64,000 bases of DNA from Pseudonocardia sulfidoxydans NBRC 16205 (lineage in GTDB: Bacteria; Actinomycetota; Actinomycetes; Mycobacteriales; Pseudonocardiaceae). How positions within the stretch are numbered: position 1 is the stretch's first letter; each line of letters starts with the position of its first letter. The stretch lies in NCBI RefSeq assembly GCF_007989085.1, contig NZ_BJVJ01000008.1:1-64000 (forward strand), read 5' to 3'. Below the pieces are notes generated by a model. That model was not told the origin of the DNA. It ran no database searches and saw nothing but the letters and a program-made list of their open reading frames with translations. The position numbers were made by a program, and so were the translations under genes. This document shows positions 8,964 through 16,527 of the stretch, in pieces.

Positions 8964-9199
8964 CCCGGATCCCGGGCCGCCCCCGACAGGGTTCGTGTCT
9001 CGATCGCACCGAGAACGGCGCCCACGTCGTCGGTACCGCGCCCGGACGCGACGGCCTCGTCGAACAAGCCTGGACGCAGCGCCCGCCCGCGGCGCGGACG
9101 TCGTCGGGGAGACCGCAGGAGAACTCCGGCGCGGTGGTCCCCGTGTGGACGACGGTGGGTGGCGATCAGGCCGAGGCCGGTGAACCCGACGCTCCTCAC
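8960..9199 (-). pseudogene. Decayed NAD(P)-dependent dehydrogenase (HIBADH / 6PGDH-like)
   Basis: The GTG at 9199 overlaps the GNAT stop (GTGA). The frame begins VRSVGFTGLG, a Rossmann dinucleotide-binding start like VGFIGLG, and ends LFDEAVASGRGTDDVGAVLGAIE, which resembles the C-terminus of 3-hydroxyisobutyrate dehydrogenase-like proteins. Only about 79 codons separate the ends instead of about 280, and the middle is Arg/Pro-rich out-of-frame-looking text. This fits an internal deletion plus frameshifts. Homology is judged by eye from the two ends, so identity is tentative. Confidence 0.45.
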
Positions 9200-9678
9200 G
9201 CCGGGATCGCGATCTCGTAGCTGAGCTCGCCGGCCTCGAACGACGCGAGCCGGACGGGCCCGAGGTGCTGGGTCCGCAGCAGGCCGATGGCGGCGCGGTT
9301 GTCGTCGCGGACCGTGGCGCGGACCGTCCAGCCGGCGCGGGCCGGGACGGCGAGCGAGTGCCGGAGCAGGGCGGTGGCGACGCCGCGGCGCTGGACGTCG
9401 TCGACGACGAGCAGGGCGAGGTCGGTGGTGCGCGGGCACACCGGGTCGTCGACGAGGTTCAGCAGCCCGACGGGCCGGTCGCCCGCCCGCCCGACGACGG
9501 CGTCCCCTGCCATGAGCCAGCGTCGGTACCGGCCGAGGACGGCGTCGGGGGTGAGTCGGTGCGCGGCGGCGAAGCGTTCGGAGAGCGACCGTACGGAGCA
9601 GGCGCGGACGATCGCCTCGACGTCGGCACGGGTGGCGGGCCCGACGCTCGTCGCGAGCCGTTCTATGACAGTCGTCAT
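9196..9678 (-). CDS. GNAT-family N-acetyltransferase
   Basis: 160 residues with a GNAT core. LALLVVDDVQRRGVATALLRHSL matches motif A (the acetyl-CoA pyrophosphate loop, Q/RxxGxA), followed by VRATVRDDNRAAIGLL (motif B, AxxNxxAIxLYE-like). The substrate is unknown. The ATG at 9678 is preferred to upstream ATGs: it falls within the palindromic site ATGAC-N4-GTCAT, and the upstream residues are not GNAT-like. It is divergent from the SCO6745-like gene and is the first gene of a three-frame operon. Confidence 0.78.
   Translation of the reverse strand: MTTVIERLATSVGPATRADVEAIVRACSVRSLSERFAAAHRLTPDAVLGRYRRWLMAGDAVVGRAGDRPVGLLNLVDDPVCPRTTDLALLVVDDVQRRGVATALLRHSLAVPARAGWTVRATVRDDNRAAIGLLRTQHLGPVRLASFEAGELSYEIAIPA
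9665..9678. promoter_or_regulatory. Candidate TetR operator ATGAC-N4-GTCAT, site 1
   Basis: Perfect inverted repeat ATGAC-agtc-GTCAT, overlapping the GNAT start codon. The same arms and 4-base spacing recur at 9718-9731 and 11186-11199, the latter at the start of the local tetR gene. Arm length and the autoregulatory placement suit a TetR dimer, but the link is inferred. Confidence 0.55.
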
Positions 9679-9717
9679 AGCGGACTGTTCTACGCTCCCC
9701 CGCGGCCGTCCGGCATC

Positions 9718-9731
9718 ATGACGCTCGTCAT
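9718..9731. promoter_or_regulatory. Candidate TetR operator ATGAC-N4-GTCAT, site 2
   Basis: Perfect arms ATGAC-gctc-GTCAT, located 23 bp before the start codon of the SCO6745-like gene and 40 bp from site 1, in the divergent promoter region. Two sites here would let one regulator control both transcripts. Confidence 0.55.
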
Positions 9732-9754
9732 AGTCGACACAGCCCGGAGGACGC

Positions 9755-10615
9755 ATGGCCAGCACCGCACGCCGCATGTGGACCCGCTTCGAGCCGGTCC
9801 ACGACGTCACCTACTTCGCCCCCGAGGCCCTCGCCGCCGCCGACGCGATCGGCATGCGCGGCTTCTGGATGGGCTACGTCGCGCTGCGCGCCGCACCGCT
9901 CGGCGCCGTCGGCCCCGCGATCGCGACGGCCGCGTTCCACGGCTTCCACCCGAGCAGGCTCGAACGCGCCCTCCCGTCGGCGTGGGACGTCGCCGACCCG
10001 ACCCGCGCCCTCGCGGCCCGGCTCGAGGGCGTCGACGCCGCGCTGCGCGCCGTCTGGGGTGCCGACGTCGTCGAATCCCCGCAGGTCACCGAGGCCGCCG
10101 ACCTCGCCTGGGCCGCAGCCACGGCCGCCGACACCGCGGGCCGCGTCCTCGCCGCCGCCAACCAGGCACTCCCCCGCCCCGACGCCCCGCACCTCGCGCT
10201 CTGGCAGGCGACGACGACGCTGCGCGAGCACCGCGGCGACGGACACATCGCGGTGCTCGTCGCCCGCGGCATCTCCCCGCTCGCGTCGCACCTGATCAAG
10301 GTCGCCGCCGACGAGTCCGACCCCACCGCGTTGCAGCTGGGCCGCCGCTTCACCGACGACGCCTGGCAGGCCGGCCTCGACGACCTGCGCGTCGCGGGCG
10401 TCGTCGACACCGACGGGAGACTCACCGACACCGGCCGGACGCTGCACGACGACGTCGAGGCCGCCACCGACGACGCCGCCGAGGCGCCGTGGCAGACACT
10501 CGGACCGGACGCGACGGCCCGGCTCGCGGAGCTGCTGACACCGCTGGCCGCGGCGGTCGCGCGCAGCGGGATGATCCCCGAGCCGAACCCGGTGGGGATC
10601 GTCGGGCTGACCTAA
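9755..10615 (+). CDS. SCO6745 / SalK-like family protein
   Basis: 286 residues matching the actinobacterial SCO6745 family (annotated as MarR-like or SalK). The N-terminus RRMWTRFEPVHDVTYFAPEALAAADAIGMRGFWMGY and the later AFHGFHPSRLERALPSAW are family-typical. The C-terminal half holds a winged-helix-like region (VARGISPLASHLIKVAADESD ... TDTGRTL). Its biochemical role is not established. A CGGAGGACGC site precedes the ATG. The stop overlaps the convergent tetR stop by a few bases. Predicted to be controlled through operator site 2. Confidence 0.75.
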   Translation: MASTARRMWTRFEPVHDVTYFAPEALAAADAIGMRGFWMGYVALRAAPLGAVGPAIATAAFHGFHPSRLERALPSAWDVADPTRALAARLEGVDAALRAVWGADVVESPQVTEAADLAWAAATAADTAGRVLAAANQALPRPDAPHLALWQATTTLREHRGDGHIAVLVARGISPLASHLIKVAADESDPTALQLGRRFTDDAWQAGLDDLRVAGVVDTDGRLTDTGRTLHDDVEAATDDAAEAPWQTLGPDATARLAELLTPLAAAVARSGMIPEPNPVGIVGLT

Positions 10616-11199
10616 CCGGTCGTGAGCAGCAGGTCGAGCTCGGCCGCGACGGCGTCGAGGGCCGACTCGTCGCGGCGTGCCCGGCTGATGACGAGCGCCC
10701 CCTCGGCCGCGCTGATCACCATGAGCGCCAAACGGTCGGCGCGGCCGGCCTCGATCCCGCCGTGACGCAGGGCCTGGGCCAGCGGGTCGAGCCAGCGGGC
10801 GAAGGCGTCGCGCGCGGCCGCGGCGACGACGTCGCCGTCCCAGGCCGCGTCGGCGACGCCGGCGACGATCGGGCAGCCGCCGGTGAAGTCGGTGAGCGCC
10901 AGGACCTCACGGAACCGGTCGACGACCCCGCGGACGATCTCGGCGGGCGGTGGCGCCGGCTCGACGTCGAGGCTGGCGCGCAGCGGGCCGGCGGCGCGCT
11001 CGGCCATCCACGTCATCGCCTCGGCCACCAGCTCCTGCTTGCCTCCCGGGAAGTAGTGCTGCAGCGACCCACGCGGCGCCGCGGCGTGCGCGACGATCTC
11101 CCGCATCCCGGTGGCGCCGACGCCCCGCTCGCGGAACAGCAGTGCGGCGCTGCGCACGATGCGCTCGCGAGGACTCCGATCGACCATGACGACCGTCAT
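10612..11199 (-). CDS. TetR/AcrR-family transcriptional regulator
   Basis: Up to 195 residues. The N-terminal HTH (RERIVRSAALLFRERGVGATGMREIVAHAAAPRGSLQHYFPGGKQELVAEAM) is classic TetR, and the C-terminal part resembles LmrA/YxaF-type ligand domains (GGCPIVAGVADAAWD). Two starts are possible: the ATG at 11199, which lies in the palindrome ATGAC-gacc-GTCAT, or the ATG at 11187 (MVDRSPRE), which would leave that palindrome immediately upstream as an autoregulatory operator. The vapC remnant ends on top of the first ATG (ATGA overlap). Confidence 0.88.
   Translation of the reverse strand: MTVVMVDRSPRERIVRSAALLFRERGVGATGMREIVAHAAAPRGSLQHYFPGGKQELVAEAMTWMAERAAGPLRASLDVEPAPPPAEIVRGVVDRFREVLALTDFTGGCPIVAGVADAAWDGDVVAAAARDAFARWLDPLAQALRHGGIEAGRADRLALMVISAAEGALVISRARRDESALDAVAAELDLLLTTG
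11186..11199. promoter_or_regulatory. Candidate TetR operator ATGAC-N4-GTCAT, site 3
   Basis: Perfect arms ATGAC-gacc-GTCAT at the 5' end of the tetR gene. It is identical in arms and spacing to the two sites in the GNAT/SCO6745 intergenic region 1.5 kb away, so the three probably bind the same repressor. Confidence 0.55.
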
Positions 11200-11432
11200 G
11201 ATAGGTCGCCGCGCAACGACACGACGCTCAGCTCGGGAAACACCTCGGCGAGAACGTCGAAGTCCTGGTCCCGGTGGACGAGTGTCGCGCCGGTCCGCAG
11301 CGCGACCGCGGCGATCAGGCAGTCGAGGAGCGTGCGGACGGTGCGACCGGTGGACCGGGCTGCGCGGTAGCCGGTGGCGGCGACGTGGAAGTCGACGGTG
11401 GGAGCGGCTCGTGCCGCCGCGTACGTCGCTCG
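11196..11432 (-). pseudogene. 5'-truncated VapC (PIN-domain) toxin remnant
   Basis: Reading the minus strand in the frame ending at the TGA 11196-11198 gives a VapC C-terminus: GYRAARSTGRTVRTLLDCL, then IAAVALRTGATLVHRDQDFD, then VLAEVFPELSVVSL. The acidic PIN residues D (of LLDC) and D/D (of HRDQDFD) are intact. There is no start codon: upstream the frame runs straight into the TAG of the amidohydrolase gene at 11433-11435. No vapB antitoxin is present. The N-terminal half, including the first catalytic Asp, has been lost, so it should be inactive. Confidence 0.75.
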
Positions 11433-12665
11433 CTACGAGACGACGCGCCCACCCTGCAGCACCATGACCCGGGCGGCGTCGTCGGAGACCGCGGTGACGT
11501 CGGCGAGCGGGTCACGGCGCACTACCAGCACGTCGGCCGCCTTGCCGGGCGCGAGCGTCCCGACCTCGTCGTCGATCCGCAGCAGCCGCGCGATGTTCAC
11601 GGTGATCGACTGCAGCGCAGCGCGGGTCGACATCCCGACGAGCTCGACGTAGGTCGCGGGTTCGACGGCGCAGCTGCCCTGCACGAAGTGGGTGAGCCCG
11701 GCGTCGCCTCCCGCGACGATCGGCACGCCCGCCGCCACGGCCTTCGCGATGCTGGCGACGTGGTGCTCGTGAGTGCGCTTGTGCTGGTCGACGATGACCT
11801 GCGGGATGCCCATGGCCAGCCCCTGCTCGGCGAACGCCCGGTACATCGACAGCGTCGGCGAGATCGTCAGGCCGTGCTCGACGACCGACTCGAGCGCGTC
11901 GTCGGCGAGGAAGAGCGCGTGCTCGATGCTCGCGACGCCGGCGCGGGCGGCGGTGCGCACGGAGTCCTCGGACTCGGCGTGGGCGACGACGGGCACGCCC
12001 TGGCGGACGGCCTCGTCGACGAGTGCGTGGAACTCGACGTCGGTCAGGCCGCTGCGCTCGGCGGGGCACAGCGGGTTGAAGCCGGTGCCGCTGACGCCGA
12101 CCTTGATCCAGTCGACGCCGTCCTTGAGCTGGGTGCGGACGACGGCCGCGGCCTCGTAGGGCCCGACGACCTGCACGGCGAGGCTGTGCGGGTAGGGCGC
12201 GTGCTCGAACAGGTGGGAGGGCTGGAAGTCGCCGAGCCCACCGGGCGCGGAGACGATCCGGCCGGCCGCGAGGACCCGCGGGCCGGGGACGTCGCCGCGG
12301 CGGATCGCGTCGCGGACCTCGACGCCGATGTTGGCGCGGCTGCCGACGTCGCGGACCGTCGTGAAGCCCTTGCGCAGCAGCACCCCGGCGTTGTGGACGG
12401 CGTCGACGGTGGCCTGCGGGACGGATTTGCGCAGCTCGATGTCGTAGGGGTCGGCGACGTCGCGGTAGATGAGATGGCAGTGCGCGTCCATCAGGCCGGG
12501 CATCGCGAACGCACCGTCGAGGTCGACGACGTCGTCGCCGGGGCGGGGGGTCACGTCGGATCCGAGCGTCTCGATGCGGCCGTCGACGATCGCGAGTGCG
12601 CCGGTGACGGGCGTCAGATCGTCGCTGGTGAGGAAGGTGCCGTTGACCAGGACCGTGCGTTGCAT
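11433..12665 (-). CDS. Metal-dependent amidohydrolase family protein
   Basis: 410-residue TIM-barrel hydrolase of the imidazolonepropionase / Xaa-Pro-dipeptidase-like amidohydrolase group. The metal-binding HxH is in PGLMDAHCHLIY; later ligands are the Lys in DWIKVGVSG, His in PVVAHAESE and SIEHALFL, and Asp in IVAGGDAGL. The C-terminal beta-sandwich IGTLAPGKAADVLVV-type segment (VGTLAPGKAADVLVV) is typical. The ATG at 12665 follows AAGGAGGGAACTGC. It probably hydrolyses a cyclic amide or peptide-like compound; the substrate is unknown. Divergent from the LuxR regulator across a 100-bp gap holding TTGTATACAA. Confidence 0.85.
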   Translation of the reverse strand: MQRTVLVNGTFLTSDDLTPVTGALAIVDGRIETLGSDVTPRPGDDVVDLDGAFAMPGLMDAHCHLIYRDVADPYDIELRKSVPQATVDAVHNAGVLLRKGFTTVRDVGSRANIGVEVRDAIRRGDVPGPRVLAAGRIVSAPGGLGDFQPSHLFEHAPYPHSLAVQVVGPYEAAAVVRTQLKDGVDWIKVGVSGTGFNPLCPAERSGLTDVEFHALVDEAVRQGVPVVAHAESEDSVRTAARAGVASIEHALFLADDALESVVEHGLTISPTLSMYRAFAEQGLAMGIPQVIVDQHKRTHEHHVASIAKAVAAGVPIVAGGDAGLTHFVQGSCAVEPATYVELVGMSTRAALQSITVNIARLLRIDDEVGTLAPGKAADVLVVRRDPLADVTAVSDDAARVMVLQGGRVVS

Positions 12666-12721
12666 GCAGTTCCCTCCTTGCGATTCGTCCGACCGGCACA
12701 TCTTCTGTCATGACGGCGCAT

Positions 12722-12731
12722 TTGTATACAA
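12722..12731. promoter_or_regulatory. Palindrome TTGTATACAA between divergent genes, candidate operator
   Basis: A perfect 10-bp palindrome, AT-rich in an otherwise GC-rich region, between the amidohydrolase start (12665) and the preferred LuxR start (12770). The shape resembles GntR/FCD-type operators, but no such gene is adjacent. It could also include a -10 element. Confidence 0.4.
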
Positions 12732-12769
12732 GTCTGCGCGCCGATAGACCCTTGTCCGGCCATGGCGTC

Positions 12770-15451
12770 ATGACCAGACTCGACGGTGTGGGCTCGGGGG
12801 AGCCGTTCGTCGGGCGGACGGGTGAACTCGCCACGCTGACCGGGGAGCTCGACCGGGCGCGGGCGGGCGACCCGTCCGTCGTCGTCGTGTCCGGGGCCGC
12901 CGGGATCGGAAAGACGACGCTGCTGCGCCGGCTCTCCACGGCGGGCCCGGTCGCCGCCGTCCTGCACGCCACCGGGGCGCCCGAGGAGGTCGCGCTCCCG
13001 TTCGGGATCGTCGGCCAGCTCGTCGCCGACCTCCCCGACGACGCCCGCGGCCCCCTGCTCACGACAGCCCCGCCCGCGACGACCGACCCGCTCGCCGTCG
13101 GCGCACAGCTGCTCGCCGCGCTCGGCGAGCTGCAGGCCACCGATCCCGTCCTGTTCGTCGTCGACGACGCCCAGTGGACCGACGACGCGTCCGCCCGCGC
13201 GCTGGCCTTCACCGTCCGCAGGCTGCGCCGCGACCACGTGCTCGTCGTGCTCGGGGTGCGCGACCCGGATCCGGGCCCGGCCTGGTGGGAACGCGGCACC
13301 GTCGGCGCGCAGCCACCGCGCAGGATCACCCTGGCCGGGCTGGACTCCGACGACCTCGTCGAGCTGGGCCGCACCCTCGACCGGGAGCTGACCCCGGCCG
13401 CCGCGGACCGGCTGCGCGAGCACACCGACGGCCATCCCCTGCACGCGGCGGCGCTGCTGCGCGAGCTGCCTGCCGACGTCCTGCTCGACACCTCCACCGC
13501 GCTGCCCGCGCCCCGCTCCTTCGCGACGTTGGTGCTGGTCAGAGTGGCCGCCCTCGCCCCCGCGACGCGGGAGCTCGTGCTGGCCGCGGCGGTGCTCGGC
13601 GACCACTGCCCGCTCGCCGACGCCGTCACCGCGTCCGGTGTGGACGACCCGGTCGCCGCGCTCGACGAGGCCGTCCGCGCGGGGCTGCTCGTCGAGGCCG
13701 GCCGCGACGTCGCCTTCCCGCACCAGCTCGTGCGCGCCGCCGTGTACGGCGACCTGCCCCCGGCCCGGCGGCACGCCCTGCACCGAGCGGCGGCGGAGCT
13801 CGTCGACGGGACCGCGGCGACGGCACACCGGGTCGCGGCCGCCGTCGGCGCCGATGCGGAGCTGGCCGCGGAACTGGAGGCGCAGGCCCGCGACGACACC
13901 GCCGCCCGCAGGTGGCGCGCCGCCGCCGACCATCTGCTGTCGGCCGCCGACCTCAGCCCCGACCCGGCCGCGCGGGCGGCCCGGCTCGTCGGCGGTGTCG
14001 ACGCGATGCTCGCGGGCGGCGACCTCGGCCGCGCCCTGCGCTCGGAGCCCGACGTCCGCGCGCTGCCGCCCAGTGCCGCGCGCAGCCGCGTCGTCGGCAG
14101 GCTGGAAGCGATGACGGGCCGCTTCCACGACGCCCGCGTCTCCCTCGCCGACGCCCTCGACGCCGCGGGCGACGACGACACCCGCCGCGCGGCCGCCGCG
14201 GCGCACCTGTCGTTGCTGTCGCTGATCGAGGGCGACACCGACGCCGCCGCCGAACTGGCCGGCCGGGCGCTGGCCTGGGGACCCGCGGCCGAGGACGAAC
14301 CGACGGCCCGGTTCGTCCGCACCGTCGCGCTGTACGCGAGCGGCGACCACGCCGCGGCCGACGCCGAGCTCGCCCGCAACGGCGACACCGCCGAGGGTGC
14401 GGCGCTGCGCGGCGTCGTCGCGCTGTGGCGGGAGGACGCGGGCACCGCTGCCGACGCGCTGGCCGCGATCGTCCGCGACGACGCCACCGGCATGTCGATG
14501 CAGGCCCGGGTGCTGGCGCTGGCCCACCTCTCCGAGGCCACGTACCGGATCGGCGACTGGGACGGCTCGGCCGCACACGGCATGCTGGCCCTGTCGCTGG
14601 CCCGCGACGCCGGTGTCCTGCTCGGCGCCGGTATCACCAACGCCCTGAGCAGCTACGTCGCCTCCGGCCGCGGTGAGTGGGACGTCGCGCGGACGCGCGT
14701 CGACACCGCACTCGGCGCGACCCGGCTGCTGCCGTGGTGGGGTGGGTACGCCTACTCGTCGACGGCCGCCGCCGTCCTCGCGCAGGCCCGGGGCGACGCC
14801 GCGGCCATGCACGCCGCCCTCGCCCCGCGGGTCGCCGACGCCGCCGTGACCGGGCCCGGCGACCGGGTGGGGGTGCTGCCGTGGCGGGCGCTGCTGGTCG
14901 AGGCGCTGATCGGGACCGGCGACCGCCGTGCCGCCGCCGCCGAGCTCGACTCCCTCACCGCCCGCGTCGCCGACCGTCCGGGATGGACGGCCGTGGAGGT
15001 CGCGCGGCTGCGTGCCGAGCTGACCGACCGCCGGTCCGACTACGAACGGGCACTCGACGTCGCCCGGGGCTCCCGCGCCGAGCTGCCGCGCGCCCGGCTG
15101 GAGACCGCGTTCGGGCGGCACCTGATCGCCGCCGGGGAGCGCCGCCCCGGTGTCGACCTGCTGCGCACCGCCCACGAGCGGCTCACCCGGCTCGGTGCCA
15201 CCCCGTTCGCCGCCCGCAGTGACGACGAGCTGCGCGGCGCCGGCCTGCATCCCCCCGCGGCGGGCGGTCCGCTGTCGCTGACGCCGCAGGAGCTCGCCGT
15301 CGCCCGGCTCGTCGCGCAGGGCCGGACCAACCGCGAGGTGGGAGCGACCTTGTTCGTCACGGGCCGCACGGTCGCGTTCCACCTGTCCAACATCTACGCG
15401 AAGCTCGGGATCTCCAGCCGCCGCGAACTGGCCTCCTGTGAGTGGCAATAG
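12770..15451 (+). CDS. LAL-type LuxR regulator with ATPase domain
   Basis: About 893 residues. The N-terminal AAA/ORC-like ATPase has Walker A SGAAGIGKTTLLRRL and Walker B DPVLFVVDDAQW. A long TPR-like helical middle follows, then a C-terminal LuxR HTH (LTPQELAVARLVAQGRTNREVGATLFVTGRTVAFHLSNIYAKLGI). The ATG at 12770 is preferred over the ATG at 12710 because it leaves TTGTATACAA outside the coding region and starts close to the conserved GEPFVGRTGEL. The last residues CEWQ and the stop TAG are encoded by palindrome copy 4, so the original C-terminus was probably altered by the element. Confidence 0.88.
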   Translation: MTRLDGVGSGEPFVGRTGELATLTGELDRARAGDPSVVVVSGAAGIGKTTLLRRLSTAGPVAAVLHATGAPEEVALPFGIVGQLVADLPDDARGPLLTTAPPATTDPLAVGAQLLAALGELQATDPVLFVVDDAQWTDDASARALAFTVRRLRRDHVLVVLGVRDPDPGPAWWERGTVGAQPPRRITLAGLDSDDLVELGRTLDRELTPAAADRLREHTDGHPLHAAALLRELPADVLLDTSTALPAPRSFATLVLVRVAALAPATRELVLAAAVLGDHCPLADAVTASGVDDPVAALDEAVRAGLLVEAGRDVAFPHQLVRAAVYGDLPPARRHALHRAAAELVDGTAATAHRVAAAVGADAELAAELEAQARDDTAARRWRAAADHLLSAADLSPDPAARAARLVGGVDAMLAGGDLGRALRSEPDVRALPPSAARSRVVGRLEAMTGRFHDARVSLADALDAAGDDDTRRAAAAAHLSLLSLIEGDTDAAAELAGRALAWGPAAEDEPTARFVRTVALYASGDHAAADAELARNGDTAEGAALRGVVALWREDAGTAADALAAIVRDDATGMSMQARVLALAHLSEATYRIGDWDGSAAHGMLALSLARDAGVLLGAGITNALSSYVASGRGEWDVARTRVDTALGATRLLPWWGGYAYSSTAAAVLAQARGDAAAMHAALAPRVADAAVTGPGDRVGVLPWRALLVEALIGTGDRRAAAAELDSLTARVADRPGWTAVEVARLRAELTDRRSDYERALDVARGSRAELPRARLETAFGRHLIAAGERRPGVDLLRTAHERLTRLGATPFAARSDDELRGAGLHPPAAGGPLSLTPQELAVARLVAQGRTNREVGATLFVTGRTVAFHLSNIYAKLGISSRRELASCEWQ

Positions 15452-15477
15452 TCGCTATAGCGACTATTGCCACTCAC
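15438..15477. repeat. Palindromic 3'-end element, copy 4 (perfect)
   Basis: The only copy that is a perfect 40-bp palindrome (20-bp arms beginning GTGAGTGGCAATAGTCGC). It overlaps the 3' end of the LuxR coding sequence, whose last codons and TAG stop lie inside the left arm. Both flanks are the CCT/AGG type. The following gene is co-directional and starts 150 bp later. Confidence 0.9.
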
Positions 15478-15626
15478 AGGGGCCCGGCCCCGGCCCCGCC
15501 CCCGGCCCGACCCCGGACTGGAAGGTCCGCTGGAAGGTCCTGACAGCCCGCTGCCCACCCTCCGGGGCCGATGCTCGACGACGCGCGCCACCTCGGGCCG
15601 GCCACGGCCCGGAGGAGGGAGGGGCC

Positions 15627-15815
15627 ATGCGGATACAGCTGGACCTCTTCCGGAGCGGGGACGGTCGCCTCGAAGGGACCGTCCGCGCCCCGGGTGGTGG
15701 CGGCGGCCCGTTCACCGGGGTGCTCGACCTGCTCCGCGTGCTCGAGGCGATCGACCTGCCGGCGCTCGACGACGACCCGGCAGCCGCGCGTGACCGGGGG
15801 AACGACGATGGCTGA
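15627..15815 (+). CDS. Small hypothetical protein preceding the membrane protein/P450 genes
   Basis: 62 residues (MRIQLDLFRSGDGRLEGTV...), acidic C-terminus, no family recognised. A very strong GGAGGAGGGAGGGG lies just before the ATG, and the stop overlaps the start of the next gene by 8 bp, indicating a real cotranslated gene. The composition suggests a short beta-strand segment followed by the helix FTGVLDLLRVLEAIDLPAL. Confidence 0.6.
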   Translation: MRIQLDLFRSGDGRLEGTVRAPGGGGGPFTGVLDLLRVLEAIDLPALDDDPAAARDRGNDDG

Positions 15816-16527
15816 CCTGCGCGACGCCGGTGCCCGACCCGCCGTCTCGGCCGAGGCCGTGAAGTACGCCCAGCTCTCCGGGGTGCTCGCCGTGGTGTTC
15901 GCGGTGCTGATGGCGCTCGCGCTGGTGTTCGTGAACCGGTCCCCCGGATTCGCCACCAGCGACCAGGCCTACGACGCCTTCTACGCGCCGGGCGGCAAGA
16001 CGGTGCTGATCACCGTCGGGCTCTACCTCGTCCCGTTCGCGGGCATCGCGTTCCTCTGGCACATGATCACGGTGCGGCTGCTGGTCCGCGAGCTGGCCCC
16101 TGACGTGCCCAAGATGCCCATGTCGCTGCAGGTCCTCGCGGGTGTCCTGTTCGTCGCGCTGCTGTGGACCGGCACGGCGGCGGCCGGGGCGGTGGCGCTC
16201 GTCGTCGACATCGGGACCGGCCCGGTGCCGGGTCCCGACGTCGGCCGGGCGCTGTCGGGCATCGGGTACGCGGTCGTGTTCGTGTACGCGGTCCGCGCGG
16301 CCGGCATGTACGTCATGACCACGACGACGCTGCTCATGAAGGCCGGCCTGCTCCCACGCTGGCTCGGCTTCCTCAGCTACCTGCTCGCCCTGGCGATGTT
16401 GGTCGCCACCACGTTCAACCCCGCCGTCCTGCTGGTGCTGCCCGGGTGGGCCGTGCTCGTCGGCGTCATCGTCCTCGTCCGCGCCGGACGTCCCGGCGCC
16501 CGCGCGATTCCGGAGGCTGCCTCATGA
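15808..16527 (+). CDS. Integral membrane protein, unknown function
   Basis: 239 residues with about six membrane helices (about 22-44, 68-90, 105-140, 150-175, 185-205 and 205-230). No catalytic motif or named family was identified. The ATG at 15808 overlaps the stop of the small upstream gene, and its own stop overlaps the ATG of the P450 gene (ATGA). The three genes should form one transcript, hinting that this protein transports or senses a lipid-type substrate or product of the P450. Confidence 0.72.
   Translation: MADLRDAGARPAVSAEAVKYAQLSGVLAVVFAVLMALALVFVNRSPGFATSDQAYDAFYAPGGKTVLITVGLYLVPFAGIAFLWHMITVRLLVRELAPDVPKMPMSLQVLAGVLFVALLWTGTAAAGAVALVVDIGTGPVPGPDVGRALSGIGYAVVFVYAVRAAGMYVMTTTTLLMKAGLLPRWLGFLSYLLALAMLVATTFNPAVLLVLPGWAVLVGVIVLVRAGRPGARAIPEAAS

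Noticed and set aside
11512..14640. Open frame over 1000 codons on the minus strand across the LuxR gene
   Set aside because: Low-complexity Ser/Ala/Arg text antisense to a recognisable LuxR protein and joined to an alternate frame of the amidohydrolase.
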